A DNA stretch of 64,000 nt, taken from the NCBI GenBank assembly GCA_963702565.1, contig CAVPDE010000008.1:60509-124508 (forward strand), given 5' to 3'. Source of the DNA: CAVPDE01 sp963702565. Its GTDB lineage: Bacteria; Desulfobacterota; DSM-4660; Desulfatiglandales; HGW-15. Made by a program: the position numbers and the translations under genes. Under the pieces are notes generated by a model that made no database searches, was not told where the DNA came from, and worked only from the letters and a program-made list of their open reading frames with translations. The number at the start of each line of letters is the position of its first letter. Positions within the stretch are counted from its first letter, which is position 1. This document shows positions 17,001-24,851 of the stretch, in pieces.

Positions 17001-17397
17001 CTGCCGGACGGGTACAACAAGGCGGTCATGGCCGTTCAACGGACATTTGCCGAGGAAGTCAAACACCGGGAAGCCGAGCGCAAGCATAGCTTCAATCTCA
17101 CGCACGGTCAGCTTTATGCCCTTCGGGAACTCAGAATCCTATTTGAAGCCACGACAGAAGAAGAGATCAAGGGCAATGTCAACATTCTGGAAAAGGCTTT
17201 CAGAGGCGCTTTGACCGGAGCGGTCAAGCGCGAGTTGAACCAGTTGCGGCGGAATGCCGTCACCGGCGAGGCAGCTCTACAAGAATCTGATCCGAATCTA
17301 CGACCAGCACAACCTGAAAGACGTAACGGCCCGGCGAGGTCTGGAATTCGAGGACAAGTCGATTCCCCGTATCGTTTGCAGCGAAGCATTGGTATGA
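14048..17397 (+). pseudogene. PLD nuclease-SNF2 helicase (H), frameshifted
   Basis: A conceptual protein of about 1,110 residues over three frames. It begins MPAHDIIDNRNEKLIDHLNQ after GGGAG. An N-terminal phospholipase-D-type nuclease has the H-x-K motif GRLHAKAYI and GSSNLTLAGL. The SNF2 ATPase core follows with VGLGKSYIGA (Walker A), VLVDESHNLRH (DESH), FLTATPRN, and C-terminal motif VI in RFGRIDRIGSEHEV. It ends DKSIPRIVCSEALV. Reading through needs extra bases near 14181, 14525, 14712, 15705 (GGGG), 16185 (GGG) and 17270, plus one opposite shift near 16695. It should translocate on and cut DNA with the methyltransferase as modification partner. As written it is inactive. Confidence 0.83.
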
Positions 17398-17744
17398 CAA
17401 CTGATGCCATTGCGATTGCACCCATGGGTGTCAGCGTCCCTGGCCATAACCCCAGAGCGAGCACAGGAAGTCGCTCTCTCTTTCTCTTCAACTTTAATCT
17501 ATGAAACTTTCAGAACAGAAAGGATCAGAGCCATCTGGGGCTAGGTCTTGTTTTTTGACATTCCAATAGATTTGATGCGGATGCCCTTCTGAAACGAGGC
17601 TGTTGGGGATGGGGTAGGCAGAAGTCCTTTATCGGATGCTGCCTTGTCGCAAAACGCGCCACAACATTTCAAAAGATGGCCTTGACCAAGAGGATTTCCC
17701 CGATTTTCTGATTCAGCTTATCCTAGAAGGTACGAGATCGGGTT
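17398..17744. other. Gene-free stretch after the helicase
   Basis: No gene, RNA or long repeat is visible. The open frame running to 17504 is only the pre-frameshift continuation of the helicase. Confidence 0.5.
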
Positions 17745-17777
17745 GGCTTTAAGGTCGCAAAATGCGACCTTAAAGCC
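17745..17777 (+). promoter_or_regulatory. Perfect 15-bp palindrome, operator-like
   Basis: GGCTTTAAGGTCGCA at 17745-17759 and TGCGACCTTAAAGCC at 17763-17777 are exact inverted repeats around AAA. No T-tract follows on the plus strand. The position, 17 bases upstream of a small ORF and an antitoxin-like regulator, suits an autoregulatory operator. Confidence 0.55.
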
Positions 17778-17794
17778 GAGAAAGAGAAGGATCA

Positions 17795-17980
17795 ATGCCG
17801 GATTATGATCAGTTCAAGTTCCGAAGATATCCGGTCACAATTTCTGACCGCATCTGGCCGGAAGGTTTCGGTTTCACAAGTGTGGACTGCATGTTGTTGA
17901 ACTTGATAACCCAATGCTATGTTGTTATTATCCCCCGACGAGCCAGCCTCTTCGCAGGTACAGGCCACCGGAGGTTCTGA
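17795..17980 (+). CDS. Small ORF, possible broken toxin gene
   Basis: 61 codons beginning MPDYDQFKFRRYPVTISDRI, with AGAAGG upstream. It ends two bases before the antitoxin-like ATG. Toxin-antitoxin pairs with this type of regulator usually have a ~100-residue toxin upstream. This one is too short and lacks features I recognise, so it may be a truncated or frameshifted remnant, or not a gene. Confidence 0.3.
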   Translation: MPDYDQFKFRRYPVTISDRIWPEGFGFTSVDCMLLNLITQCYVVIIPRRASLFAGTGHRRF

Positions 17981-17981
17981 G

Positions 17982-18323
17982 ATGCGTACAGTAAAATTGG
18001 GAGTATCGTCACGAGAGAAAAGCGAACAGCGATTTCTGCGAGCCTTTAAAGGAGAATCGCAAGGGGAAATTATCAGCTTCGAGTCCGCGGCACTTATCTT
18101 CAAGGTGCTGTCGGGCAAACGCTGGGACTTGCTCAAGGTTATGACAGGTGCGGGGCCCATAACGATTCGTGAGGCGGCCCGCCGTGTAGAGAGAGATGTT
18201 AAAGCGGTGCACACCGATGTGCACGCGCTTCTCAACGCGGGCCTCCTGCAAAAGACGGATGACGGCCGCATCGTTTTTCCCTTTGATGCGGTGCATGTGA
18301 ATTTCATGCTGAAAGCCGCTTGA
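17982..18323 (+). CDS. HVO_A0114-like winged-helix antitoxin/transcriptional regulator
   Basis: 113 residues from ATG 17982 (GGAGGTTCTGAG upstream). The centre reads FKVLSGKRWDLLKVMTGAGP, then TIREAARRVERDVKAVHTDV and LLNAGLLQKTDDGRI: a winged helix in which REAARRVERDVKAVHTDV is the recognition part. This matches the HVO_A0114 regulator type that serves as antitoxin in TumE/TumA-like modules. The open frame extends upstream to 17919, but those residues overlap the small ORF and lack a ribosome site. With no intact toxin it may be an orphan. Confidence 0.72.
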   Translation: MRTVKLGVSSREKSEQRFLRAFKGESQGEIISFESAALIFKVLSGKRWDLLKVMTGAGPITIREAARRVERDVKAVHTDVHALLNAGLLQKTDDGRIVFPFDAVHVNFMLKAA

Positions 18324-18505
18324 GTTTGTTCCGGCGAGCAGTGGAAAATACCTTCCTGACTGGCGGGTCATCAACCGTCTGTATCACCGTACAGAAATGA
18401 AAGCCGAAGTCCACTTCAAGTAAAACCACAATCTCATTTTTGTTGGCGAAACTGAAGTGGGTCTCCGGCGGGTCAGCGGAAGGATCGTGCAGAAGGAGTC
18501 GGGAT

Positions 18506-19846
18506 TTGGAGAAGGCGGACAAGGCCAAAGAGATTTTGGATTCCTGGTGTGAGGCAAAGGGCATCGAGTTTGTCAGCAAGGAAGCTGAAGAGGCCTATAA
18601 GCGAAGAGCCCGACGTGTTGCGGATGTCATCCAACTCAAGGTGCCGGACAGGGTGCCGGTTGTTCCAAGCTTCGGCATGTTTCCTGCCCTGGACAACGGG
18701 TACACCTGTGAAGAGGTGATGTTCGATTACGACAAGGCGCACCAGGCCTGGATGAAGACGCTCAAGGAGTTTGAGCCCGACCTCTTCAGAGGCTCGGGGT
18801 ATGCGTTTTCAGGGCCTGTGCTGGAGGCTCTGGATTACAAACAACTCAAAGTGCCGGGCCGGGGTATCCCTTCCAATCACATCTATCAGTTCCAGGAACG
18901 GGAGTATGTGAAAGCCGAGGAATTCTACGATCCCTTTCTGGAGGATCCTTCGGATTTCATGCTTCGAACCTATCTTCCCAGGGTATGCGGCATCCTTGCG
19001 CCCCTCAAATCAGTCCCGCCTCTGACCACCTGGTTCGGCTACTACATCTCTATTCTCACAAACACGGCCTTTTTCGGGACCCCGGAAATGACCGAAACCT
19101 TGGAGGCCCTGCTGAGGGCAGGGGCCGAAGCGGTCAAGTGGGGCAGGAAACTCAATGAGGAGGCCGTGGAAATCCGGGCCATGGGTTACCCTTCCATGAG
19201 CGGCGGAGGGTGTGCCGCCCCCTTCGACATCATCGGGGACTGGTTCAGAGGAACCCGAGGCATCATGCTTGACATGTTCAGAGTGCCGCAGAAACTGATC
19301 GCTGCTATGGAAAAGCTGGTGCCCATACTGGTGAGGATGGCTTCGGATCAAGCCAGGAAGAGCGGGAACCCCATGGTGGGGCTCATGCTGCACAAAGGTC
19401 CGGAAGGATTCATGTCTCTCGATCAATACAAGACCTTTTACTGGCCGACGCTCAGAGAGGTGATGGTCAAGCTCATGGAGGAGGGTCTGGTTCCCATGCC
19501 GCTCTTCGAGGGAGACTACACGTCACGGCTGGAGATCATCAAGGACATCCCGAGGGGGAAAGCGATCTACTGGTTCGAAGAGGTGGATATCCTCAAGGCC
19601 AAACGAGTTTTGGGCGACACAGCCTGCTTCAGAGGAAACGTGCCGGTGAGCCTGCTTTTTGCGGGAACCCCTCAGGAAGTGAAGGACTATGTGAAGATGC
19701 TCATTGACGTGGTGGGCGAAGGCGGAGGCCTAATGGTGGACTGCGGCGTCTGGTTTGACGAGGCGAAGCGCGAAAATGTCAAGGCCATGGTGGACTTTGC
19801 GAAATCCTATGGGGTATATAAAAAAGGTTTGAGGTTAAAGGGTTGA
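18506..19846 (+). CDS. Uroporphyrinogen decarboxylase family (MtaA-like) methyltransferase
   Basis: About 446 residues from TTG 18506, chosen because AAGGAG lies 7 bases upstream; the frame is open from 18440. The RVPVVPSFGMFP start and the long TIM-barrel sequence (PSMSGGGCAAPFDIIGDWFR, HKGPEGFMS, FEGDYTSRLE, DTACFRGNVP) belong to the URO-D superfamily branch that moves methyl groups to or from corrinoids, not the haem enzyme. It is followed 49 bases later by a corrinoid activator, which supports a role in methyl-group metabolism. The methyl donor cannot be deduced, and no corrinoid-binding protein is adjacent. Confidence 0.8.
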   Translation: MEKADKAKEILDSWCEAKGIEFVSKEAEEAYKRRARRVADVIQLKVPDRVPVVPSFGMFPALDNGYTCEEVMFDYDKAHQAWMKTLKEFEPDLFRGSGYAFSGPVLEALDYKQLKVPGRGIPSNHIYQFQEREYVKAEEFYDPFLEDPSDFMLRTYLPRVCGILAPLKSVPPLTTWFGYYISILTNTAFFGTPEMTETLEALLRAGAEAVKWGRKLNEEAVEIRAMGYPSMSGGGCAAPFDIIGDWFRGTRGIMLDMFRVPQKLIAAMEKLVPILVRMASDQARKSGNPMVGLMLHKGPEGFMSLDQYKTFYWPTLREVMVKLMEEGLVPMPLFEGDYTSRLEIIKDIPRGKAIYWFEEVDILKAKRVLGDTACFRGNVPVSLLFAGTPQEVKDYVKMLIDVVGEGGGLMVDCGVWFDEAKRENVKAMVDFAKSYGVYKKGLRLKG

Positions 19847-19895
19847 GGACTGAGGCAAAACACTTGGTCGAATAGGACCGCGAAAAAACATAAGC

Positions 19896-21710
19896 ATGGA
19901 ATCATACAAAATCGATTTTCAGCCGGTGGGGAGAAGAGGGGAGTCGTCCGGCCAAAGCACGCTCCTGGATGCGGCGCGTCGGATGGGCGTGGGGCTGTCA
20001 GGGGTTTGCGGGGGTCATGGGAAATGCCAGGCCTGCAAGGTGCAAATCCTGGACGGCAAGGTCTCCGATCCCACGCCAAGCGAAAGAGAAGCGTTCAGGG
20101 CGGAACAACTCCAAGAGGGGTGGAGACTGGCCTGCCAGACCACTCCTGCATCTGACTGCAAGGTTCATGTTCCGGCCGAATCCATGACCACTCCGCAGAG
20201 GACTCAGGTTGAGGGGCTGGAAATACAGATTCCCTCTGAACCCTTAGTTCAGGCCTACCGAGTTAAGCTTCAGGAATCCACCCTGTCGAAGGTTGAGGCG
20301 GACGACGAAAATCTCATTCAAACGCTCAACAGGGAACACGGGCTGTCCTGCACCAAAACGGACATCGAAGTCCTCCGGGGGTTTTCACCCCTTGTGAGAT
20401 CGCGGGACTGGGAATGCCAGGCATCGGTTCGCGGGGATGAAATCATCGGCGTAGCGCCGTGGCCAAGCCCTGTGCTGGGCTTCGCTGCAGACCTTGGAAC
20501 AACCAAGATCGCCGGATATCTGGTCGATCTCAAAGACGGCAGAACGCTCGCTTCCAAAGGGGTGATGAACCCCCAGATCAGCTACGGGGAAGATGTCATC
20601 AGCCGGATTCAGGCAACGTTGTCGTCCCCAGCGGCAGGTGCCGACATGCGGAGGGTTGCGGTGGAAGCCCTCAACCAAGTGGCATCCGACTTGTGCCGGG
20701 TGGCTGGGGCGGCGGTAACGGACATTGCCGATGCCGTGATTGTGTGCAACACAGCCATGCATCATCTCCTCTTGGGGCTTCCGGTCAAACAACTGGTGCT
20801 GGCTCCTTTTGTGCCGGCCGTGAGCAGGGCTCTGGACTTCAAGGCTCGCGATATGGGGCTCCGGGCGGCTTCCGGAGCGTACGTGCATTTTCTTCCCAAC
20901 ATTGCCGGTTTTGTCGGCGCAGACCATGTGGCCATGCTGCTCGCGACAATGCAGACAAAACCAAGCGGACTCGTCATTGCCCTGGATATCGGCACCAACA
21001 CGGAAGTCTCTTTGATCGACGGGGAGAACATCTCTTCCGTCTCGTGCGCGTCAGGCCCGGCTTTTGAAGGGTATCACATCAAACACGGCATGAGAGCTGC
21101 CAGAGGTGCGATCGAAAAGGTCCGCATTGAAAAGAACGCTATCCGGATTCAGACCATCGACGATGCTCCTCCTTCAGGCATTTGCGGATCAGGTGTGCTC
21201 GATGCCATGGCCCAGCTCTACCTCACAGGAATCGTGGACGGGAGCGGAAGGATGCTGGACGACCATTCGCGGGTCAGAGACGGCCAGGCGTACAGGGAAT
21301 TCGTGCTGGTCGAAGAAGGGGTTTCCGGGGCGCCCTTGACGATCGTGCTCACCCAGCATGACATTCGGGAGCTTCAACTGGCGAAAGCGGCGATCCGGAC
21401 CGGGATTCAGGTCCTTCTGGCAACGAACGGCCGAAAAGAGCAGGAGGTGGATCACGTCATCATTGCCGGAGCTTTCGGGAGCTACATTGATGTGGCAAGC
21501 GCCGTGGCTATAGGCATGATGCCCGGCCTTCCCCGGGAGCGGTTCAGACAGGTCGGAAATGCAGCGGGCATGGGAGCGAGAATGGCGCTGATCTCTTCGA
21601 CTCAGCGTAAGAAGGCCCAGGCCCTGGCTTCCCGGGTGAAATATGTCGAACTCGGAAGTGCCCCGCAGTTCTCAGAGACCTTCCTGAATGCGTGCTCTCT
21701 CGCAGCCTGA
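19896..21710 (+). CDS. Corrinoid-protein reductive activator, ferredoxin-ASKHA fusion (RACo type)
   Basis: 604 residues. An N-terminal plant-type [2Fe-2S] domain (CGGHGKCQACKV, later WRLACQT) is followed by a linker and a DUF4445 ASKHA ATPase domain with phosphate motifs GFAADLGTTKIAGYLVDL, then VIALDIGTNTEVSLIDG and IAGAFGSYID. Such proteins use ATP hydrolysis to drive reduction of inactive Co(II) corrinoid to Co(I) in methyl-transfer systems. It pairs with the URO-D-family gene upstream. Its stop lies one base from the convergent isochorismatase stop. Confidence 0.88.
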   Translation: MESYKIDFQPVGRRGESSGQSTLLDAARRMGVGLSGVCGGHGKCQACKVQILDGKVSDPTPSEREAFRAEQLQEGWRLACQTTPASDCKVHVPAESMTTPQRTQVEGLEIQIPSEPLVQAYRVKLQESTLSKVEADDENLIQTLNREHGLSCTKTDIEVLRGFSPLVRSRDWECQASVRGDEIIGVAPWPSPVLGFAADLGTTKIAGYLVDLKDGRTLASKGVMNPQISYGEDVISRIQATLSSPAAGADMRRVAVEALNQVASDLCRVAGAAVTDIADAVIVCNTAMHHLLLGLPVKQLVLAPFVPAVSRALDFKARDMGLRAASGAYVHFLPNIAGFVGADHVAMLLATMQTKPSGLVIALDIGTNTEVSLIDGENISSVSCASGPAFEGYHIKHGMRAARGAIEKVRIEKNAIRIQTIDDAPPSGICGSGVLDAMAQLYLTGIVDGSGRMLDDHSRVRDGQAYREFVLVEEGVSGAPLTIVLTQHDIRELQLAKAAIRTGIQVLLATNGRKEQEVDHVIIAGAFGSYIDVASAVAIGMMPGLPRERFRQVGNAAGMGARMALISSTQRKKAQALASRVKYVELGSAPQFSETFLNACSLAA

Positions 21711-21711
21711 T

Positions 21712-22254
21712 CTAGGATAAGAACTCCTCGGCCGTCATGACCTTTGCGTAGGCCGCTTGAAGCGCTGCCATGAACGCCCTGTGCACATGGGGCGCCGGCA
21801 CAAGACTGCCTCTGAACTCAAGGTCCTTTGTCGCACAGGCGTCCTCGATCACCGTGCAGGAGAACCCCAGATCGCAGGCAGCCCGAACCGTTGCGTCCAC
21901 ACACATATGGCTCATGGCTCCCGCGATCACCAGATCATCCACATCCTGTTTCCGCAGCGTCTCCAGAAGAAGGGTTTCCCGAAAACTGTTGGGGAAATGC
22001 TTTTGAAAAACCTTTTCGCCTGCCAAAGGCTCCAGGGCGCTGCAGATCTTTCCTCCCTCGGTGCGGGGGAGGAAGAACGTGGCTCCGGAGTGGATGGAGA
22101 CATGCTGGACATGGGAGATGGGAAGACTGCTTTTTCTGAAGTGATCAAGGAGGCTCCGGGCTTTCTCAGAGGCCTGCAGAATGCCGGTGAGCTCCATCTT
22201 GCCGCCGGGGAAGTAGTCGTTTTGAAGGTCGACGAGCAACAAACCGGTTTTCAT
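21712..22254 (-). CDS. Isochorismatase-family cysteine hydrolase
   Basis: 180 residues from ATG 22254, with AAGGGGG upstream. The catalytic triad of the family is visible: Asp in LLLVDLQNDYF, Lys in VFQKHFPNSF, and Cys in GAMSHMCVDATVRAA. Members hydrolyse nicotinamide, isochorismate, ureido compounds and similar amides. This one is closest in length to stand-alone cytosolic hydrolases, and its substrate is unknown. It is convergent with the corrinoid activator, with a 1-bp gap, and divergent from the thymidylate-synthase-like gene. Confidence 0.87.
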   Translation of the reverse strand: MKTGLLLVDLQNDYFPGGKMELTGILQASEKARSLLDHFRKSSLPISHVQHVSIHSGATFFLPRTEGGKICSALEPLAGEKVFQKHFPNSFRETLLLETLRKQDVDDLVIAGAMSHMCVDATVRAACDLGFSCTVIEDACATKDLEFRGSLVPAPHVHRAFMAALQAAYAKVMTAEEFLS

Positions 22255-22442
22255 AGCACACCCCCTTTGCCTCAGTCCTTGCGTTTGTTCATTGGAATCA
22301 CGGTGATGACAAGGATAGGCATGCAACAATTTGTCATCTGGGTCAAGAGCTTTTACACTGCCTTTTGAATTGACATCAGAGGACAGGCGCTGCAAAAATG
22401 GCAAAAAGAATAGCGATCACGAGGGCAAGGAGAAAAAGATCG

Positions 22443-23132
22443 ATGAAACTGGAATTCATAGGGGCTCGGGATTTGCCGGATGCCTGGTTTCAGTGTGTCT
22501 ACAGGCTTCTGGAGGCAGGCAGCGAATACCTCATAGAGCGCGGAAGCTTTCAGGGGCAGAAAAGGCTTGAGTTCGACTATGTCACCCTCCACATCAAGTA
22601 TCCCGGGGTAAGGCCGCTTTTGCCCGACATTCCACCGTCCCTCGGTATCCCAAACCCCGTCGCAGAGGGATATCTTGAATCCTATCTCCCGTACCTGATG
22701 ACCGCAGCGAAACAGCCCGGAGAGGATTACACCTATGGGCAGTTTCTTGAGAAACAGATTGAAGAGGTGATCCGGATGTACAAGGAGGACGGGTTCGGCA
22801 CCAACCAGGCTTACATGACTGTTGGCGAGCCTCAGTCGCTGTTCCTCAAAGATCCGCCCTGCCTGAGAGGCATAGACACCAGGGTCAGGGACAACAAGCT
22901 CCACTTCGTGGTCTATTTCAGATCATGGGATCTGTGGAATGGGTTTCCGGCGAACCTGGGAGCCATTCAGCTGCTCAAAGAATACATGGCGTCGAGCATT
23001 GGGGTTGAAGACGGAGAAATCATCGCTGCGAGCAAGGGATTGCATCTTTATGACTATGTGTGGGAGCTGGCCAAGCTGAGGACCATGTGCGCCAATCCTT
23101 CAGCGCTCTCCAAAGGCGAATGCAAGGAGTAG
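22443..23132 (+). CDS. Thymidylate synthase-like protein (archaeal ThyA type)
   Basis: 229 residues from ATG 22443, preceded by AAGGAGA; an in-frame ATG at 22398 is less likely. The C-terminal half carries ThyA landmarks in order: a catalytic-type cysteine in DPPCLRGIDT, the phosphate-site R-S-x-D in YFRSWDLWNGFPANL, and H-x-Y in KGLHLYDYVWE. The usual PCH and GLPFN signatures are altered (PCL, GFPAN), as in short archaeal-type synthases. It may make dTMP or another 5-substituted pyrimidine nucleotide. The position gives no pathway clue. Confidence 0.7.
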   Translation: MKLEFIGARDLPDAWFQCVYRLLEAGSEYLIERGSFQGQKRLEFDYVTLHIKYPGVRPLLPDIPPSLGIPNPVAEGYLESYLPYLMTAAKQPGEDYTYGQFLEKQIEEVIRMYKEDGFGTNQAYMTVGEPQSLFLKDPPCLRGIDTRVRDNKLHFVVYFRSWDLWNGFPANLGAIQLLKEYMASSIGVEDGEIIAASKGLHLYDYVWELAKLRTMCANPSALSKGECKE

Positions 23133-23133
23133 G

Positions 23134-23225
23134 TTCACCGCAAAGCCGCCGCAGGGGAATAGGAACCCCGAAAGCATTCCACGGGGCAGGCAAAGAACGC
23201 AGAGAAAGGGCGTCTTTGCGGTGAG
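23134..23225. repeat. Inverted-repeat filler (TTCACCGCAAAG...CTTTGCGGTGAG)
   Basis: The ends TTCACCGCAAAGCCGCC and GGGCGTCTTTGCGGTGAG are near-perfect inverted repeats, with AAGAACGCAGAGAAAG inside. The same vocabulary appears at 57818-58011 and 60795-60820. The element lies between the thyA-like gene and rlmN and brings its right end to within 10 bases of the rlmN start. Confidence 0.7.
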
Positions 23226-23231
23226 TCATTC

Positions 23232-24287
23232 ATGAAAGCGGACTTAAAAGGAATGAGCCTTGCGGAAACCGAAGCCTGGGTCGAAGCCCAAGGCCTTCCG
23301 GCTTACCGGGCCAAGCAGTTGCGCCAGTGGCTGTTCAAAGGGCTGGTAACCTCCTTCAAGGAGATGACCAATATCTCCAAGGGCCTTCGGGCGCAACTGG
23401 AGGAGAAAGCTCGCATCACCCACCTGGTTCAGCAGAAGACGCAGGTTTCCAAGGACAGGACAACCAAGTTTCTTTTCAAACTGGACGACGGCCACTTCAT
23501 TGAGACCGTGCTCATTCCGGAGAGAGGGCATTTCACCCTCTGCATCTCTTCTCAGGCAGGCTGCGCCATGGGGTGTCGTTTCTGCCTGACGGCGAGGCAG
23601 GGGCTGAAGAGAAGTCTCACGGCCGCTGAAATCGTTGACCAGGTTATCCATGTCAAGCGTTCCATGAGCGAACCGGATCGTTTGACCAACATCGTGTTCA
23701 TGGGCATGGGCGAACCCCTTGCGAATTATGATGCCGTGGTCAGGGCCTTGGGCAACCTCATCTCCGAAGAGGGCATGAACTTCTCTCATCGAACGGTCAC
23801 GCTCTCCACCTGCGGCTTGGTCCCTAAGATCCGGAGACTCGGGAGGGAAGCCAGGGTCAATCTGGCCGTTTCCCTCAATGCGTCGGACGATGACACAAGA
23901 AGTTTTCTGATGCCTGTGAACCGCAAGTATCCTCTGAAAAGCCTGATCGGAGCACTCAGGGAGTTCCCCACTCTCAACCGAAGAATGATCACTTTCGAAT
24001 ATGTTCTTGTGGGAGGAGTCAACGACCGGGAGGAGGACGCACAGCGGCTGGCGGCACTCCTGAAAGGAGTGCGGGCCAAGATTAACCTGATTGCCCTGAA
24101 TCCTCACCCTGATCTGGAGCTCGCACCGCCTTCACCGGAGCGGGTTCTCCGCTTTCAGGAAATCCTGATAGAGCATCACTTCACAGCAATGATCCGGAAA
24201 AGCAAAGGCCAGGACATCTCAGCGGCCTGCGGGCAATTGAGTGGTCCGTATGTCCGTTGTCCGTCGTCAGTGGTCAGTGGAATCTGA
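23232..24287 (+). CDS. rlmN: Dual-specificity RNA methyltransferase RlmN
   Basis: 351 residues. The radical-SAM motif C-x3-C-x2-C is in CAMGCRFCLT. RWLFKG and NISKGLRAQLE lie upstream in the N-terminal RNA-binding domain, and VFMGMGEPLANYDAV and TVTLSTCGLVPKI downstream. RlmN methylates C2 of A2503 in 23S rRNA and A37 in some tRNAs. The expected resolving cysteine is in ISAACGQL. After CGQL the protein runs into repeat-derived sequence (SGPYVRCPSSVVSGI), which is not part of the family. Confidence 0.95.
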   Translation: MKADLKGMSLAETEAWVEAQGLPAYRAKQLRQWLFKGLVTSFKEMTNISKGLRAQLEEKARITHLVQQKTQVSKDRTTKFLFKLDDGHFIETVLIPERGHFTLCISSQAGCAMGCRFCLTARQGLKRSLTAAEIVDQVIHVKRSMSEPDRLTNIVFMGMGEPLANYDAVVRALGNLISEEGMNFSHRTVTLSTCGLVPKIRRLGREARVNLAVSLNASDDDTRSFLMPVNRKYPLKSLIGALREFPTLNRRMITFEYVLVGGVNDREEDAQRLAALLKGVRAKINLIALNPHPDLELAPPSPERVLRFQEILIEHHFTAMIRKSKGQDISAACGQLSGPYVRCPSSVVSGI

Positions 24288-24391
24288 TGAGCCGAATCAA
24301 AGAGCGATGAGGCCAGAGATCCTGGCGCGGGCGATCAAAGTTCGCCGCTCTCATCTTTCAACGGACAACTGGCAACGGACAACGGACAACA
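24240..24391. repeat. Inverted-repeat filler (GTCCGTTGTCC / GGACAACGGACAAC)
   Basis: The left part reads TGTCCGTTGTCCGTCGTCAG and the right part ACGGACAACTGGCAACGGAC and on, built from the same short word in opposite orientation. It overlaps the last 48 bases of rlmN and supplies its stop codon, and ends about 80 bases before hisI. Confidence 0.65.
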
Positions 24392-24470
24392 GGATTCATC
24401 TTTTCCCTTGCACTCTTTTGTCAATATGCTATTGTAATCAATCCAAAATTTCCTATTGGATAGCGAGTTC

Positions 24471-24851
24471 ATGGTCGAACTGGATTTTGAAAAAGGAAAG
24501 GGCCTGCTCCCTGCCGTTGTCCAGGAGTTCGGAACCGGCAAGGTTCTCATGCTGGCCTATATCAATCGCGCCTCGTGGGAAAAAACCCTTGAGACAGGGG
24601 AAGCCCACTACTGGAGCCGGTCGCGTCAGGAGATCTGGCACAAGGGAGGCACATCCGGCAATGTGCAGAAAATCAAAGAGATCTATGTGGACTGTGACAA
24701 CGACACGGTGCTTTTCAAGGTGGAGCAGGTGGGCGGTGCCGCCTGCCACACCGGGTACGAAACCTGTTTCCACAAGCAGGTCGGCCGTGACCGTGGAATA
24801 ACCATCGTGGGAGAAAGGATTTTCGATCCGGAGCGTGTGTACGGAAAATGA
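24471..24851 (+). CDS. hisI: Phosphoribosyl-AMP cyclohydrolase
   Basis: 126 residues from ATG 24471, the normal length of stand-alone HisI. Diagnostic segments are VLMLAYINRASWEKTLETGE, HYWSRSRQEIWHKGGTSGN and DCDNDTVLFKVEQVGGAACH, the last with the metal-binding Asp and Cys residues. It opens the adenine ring of PR-AMP in histidine synthesis. No PR-ATP pyrophosphohydrolase (HisE) domain is fused. It overlaps hisG by four bases, so the two are co-translated. An in-frame TTG at 24456 is an alternative start. Confidence 0.95.
   Translation: MVELDFEKGKGLLPAVVQEFGTGKVLMLAYINRASWEKTLETGEAHYWSRSRQEIWHKGGTSGNVQKIKEIYVDCDNDTVLFKVEQVGGAACHTGYETCFHKQVGRDRGITIVGERIFDPERVYGK

Noticed and set aside
4276..17397. 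DISARM, BREX or classical type I R-M system
   Set aside because: No drmA/drmB, pglZ, brxL, hsdS or hsdR was found. Only the methyltransferase and SNF2/PLD parts are shared.
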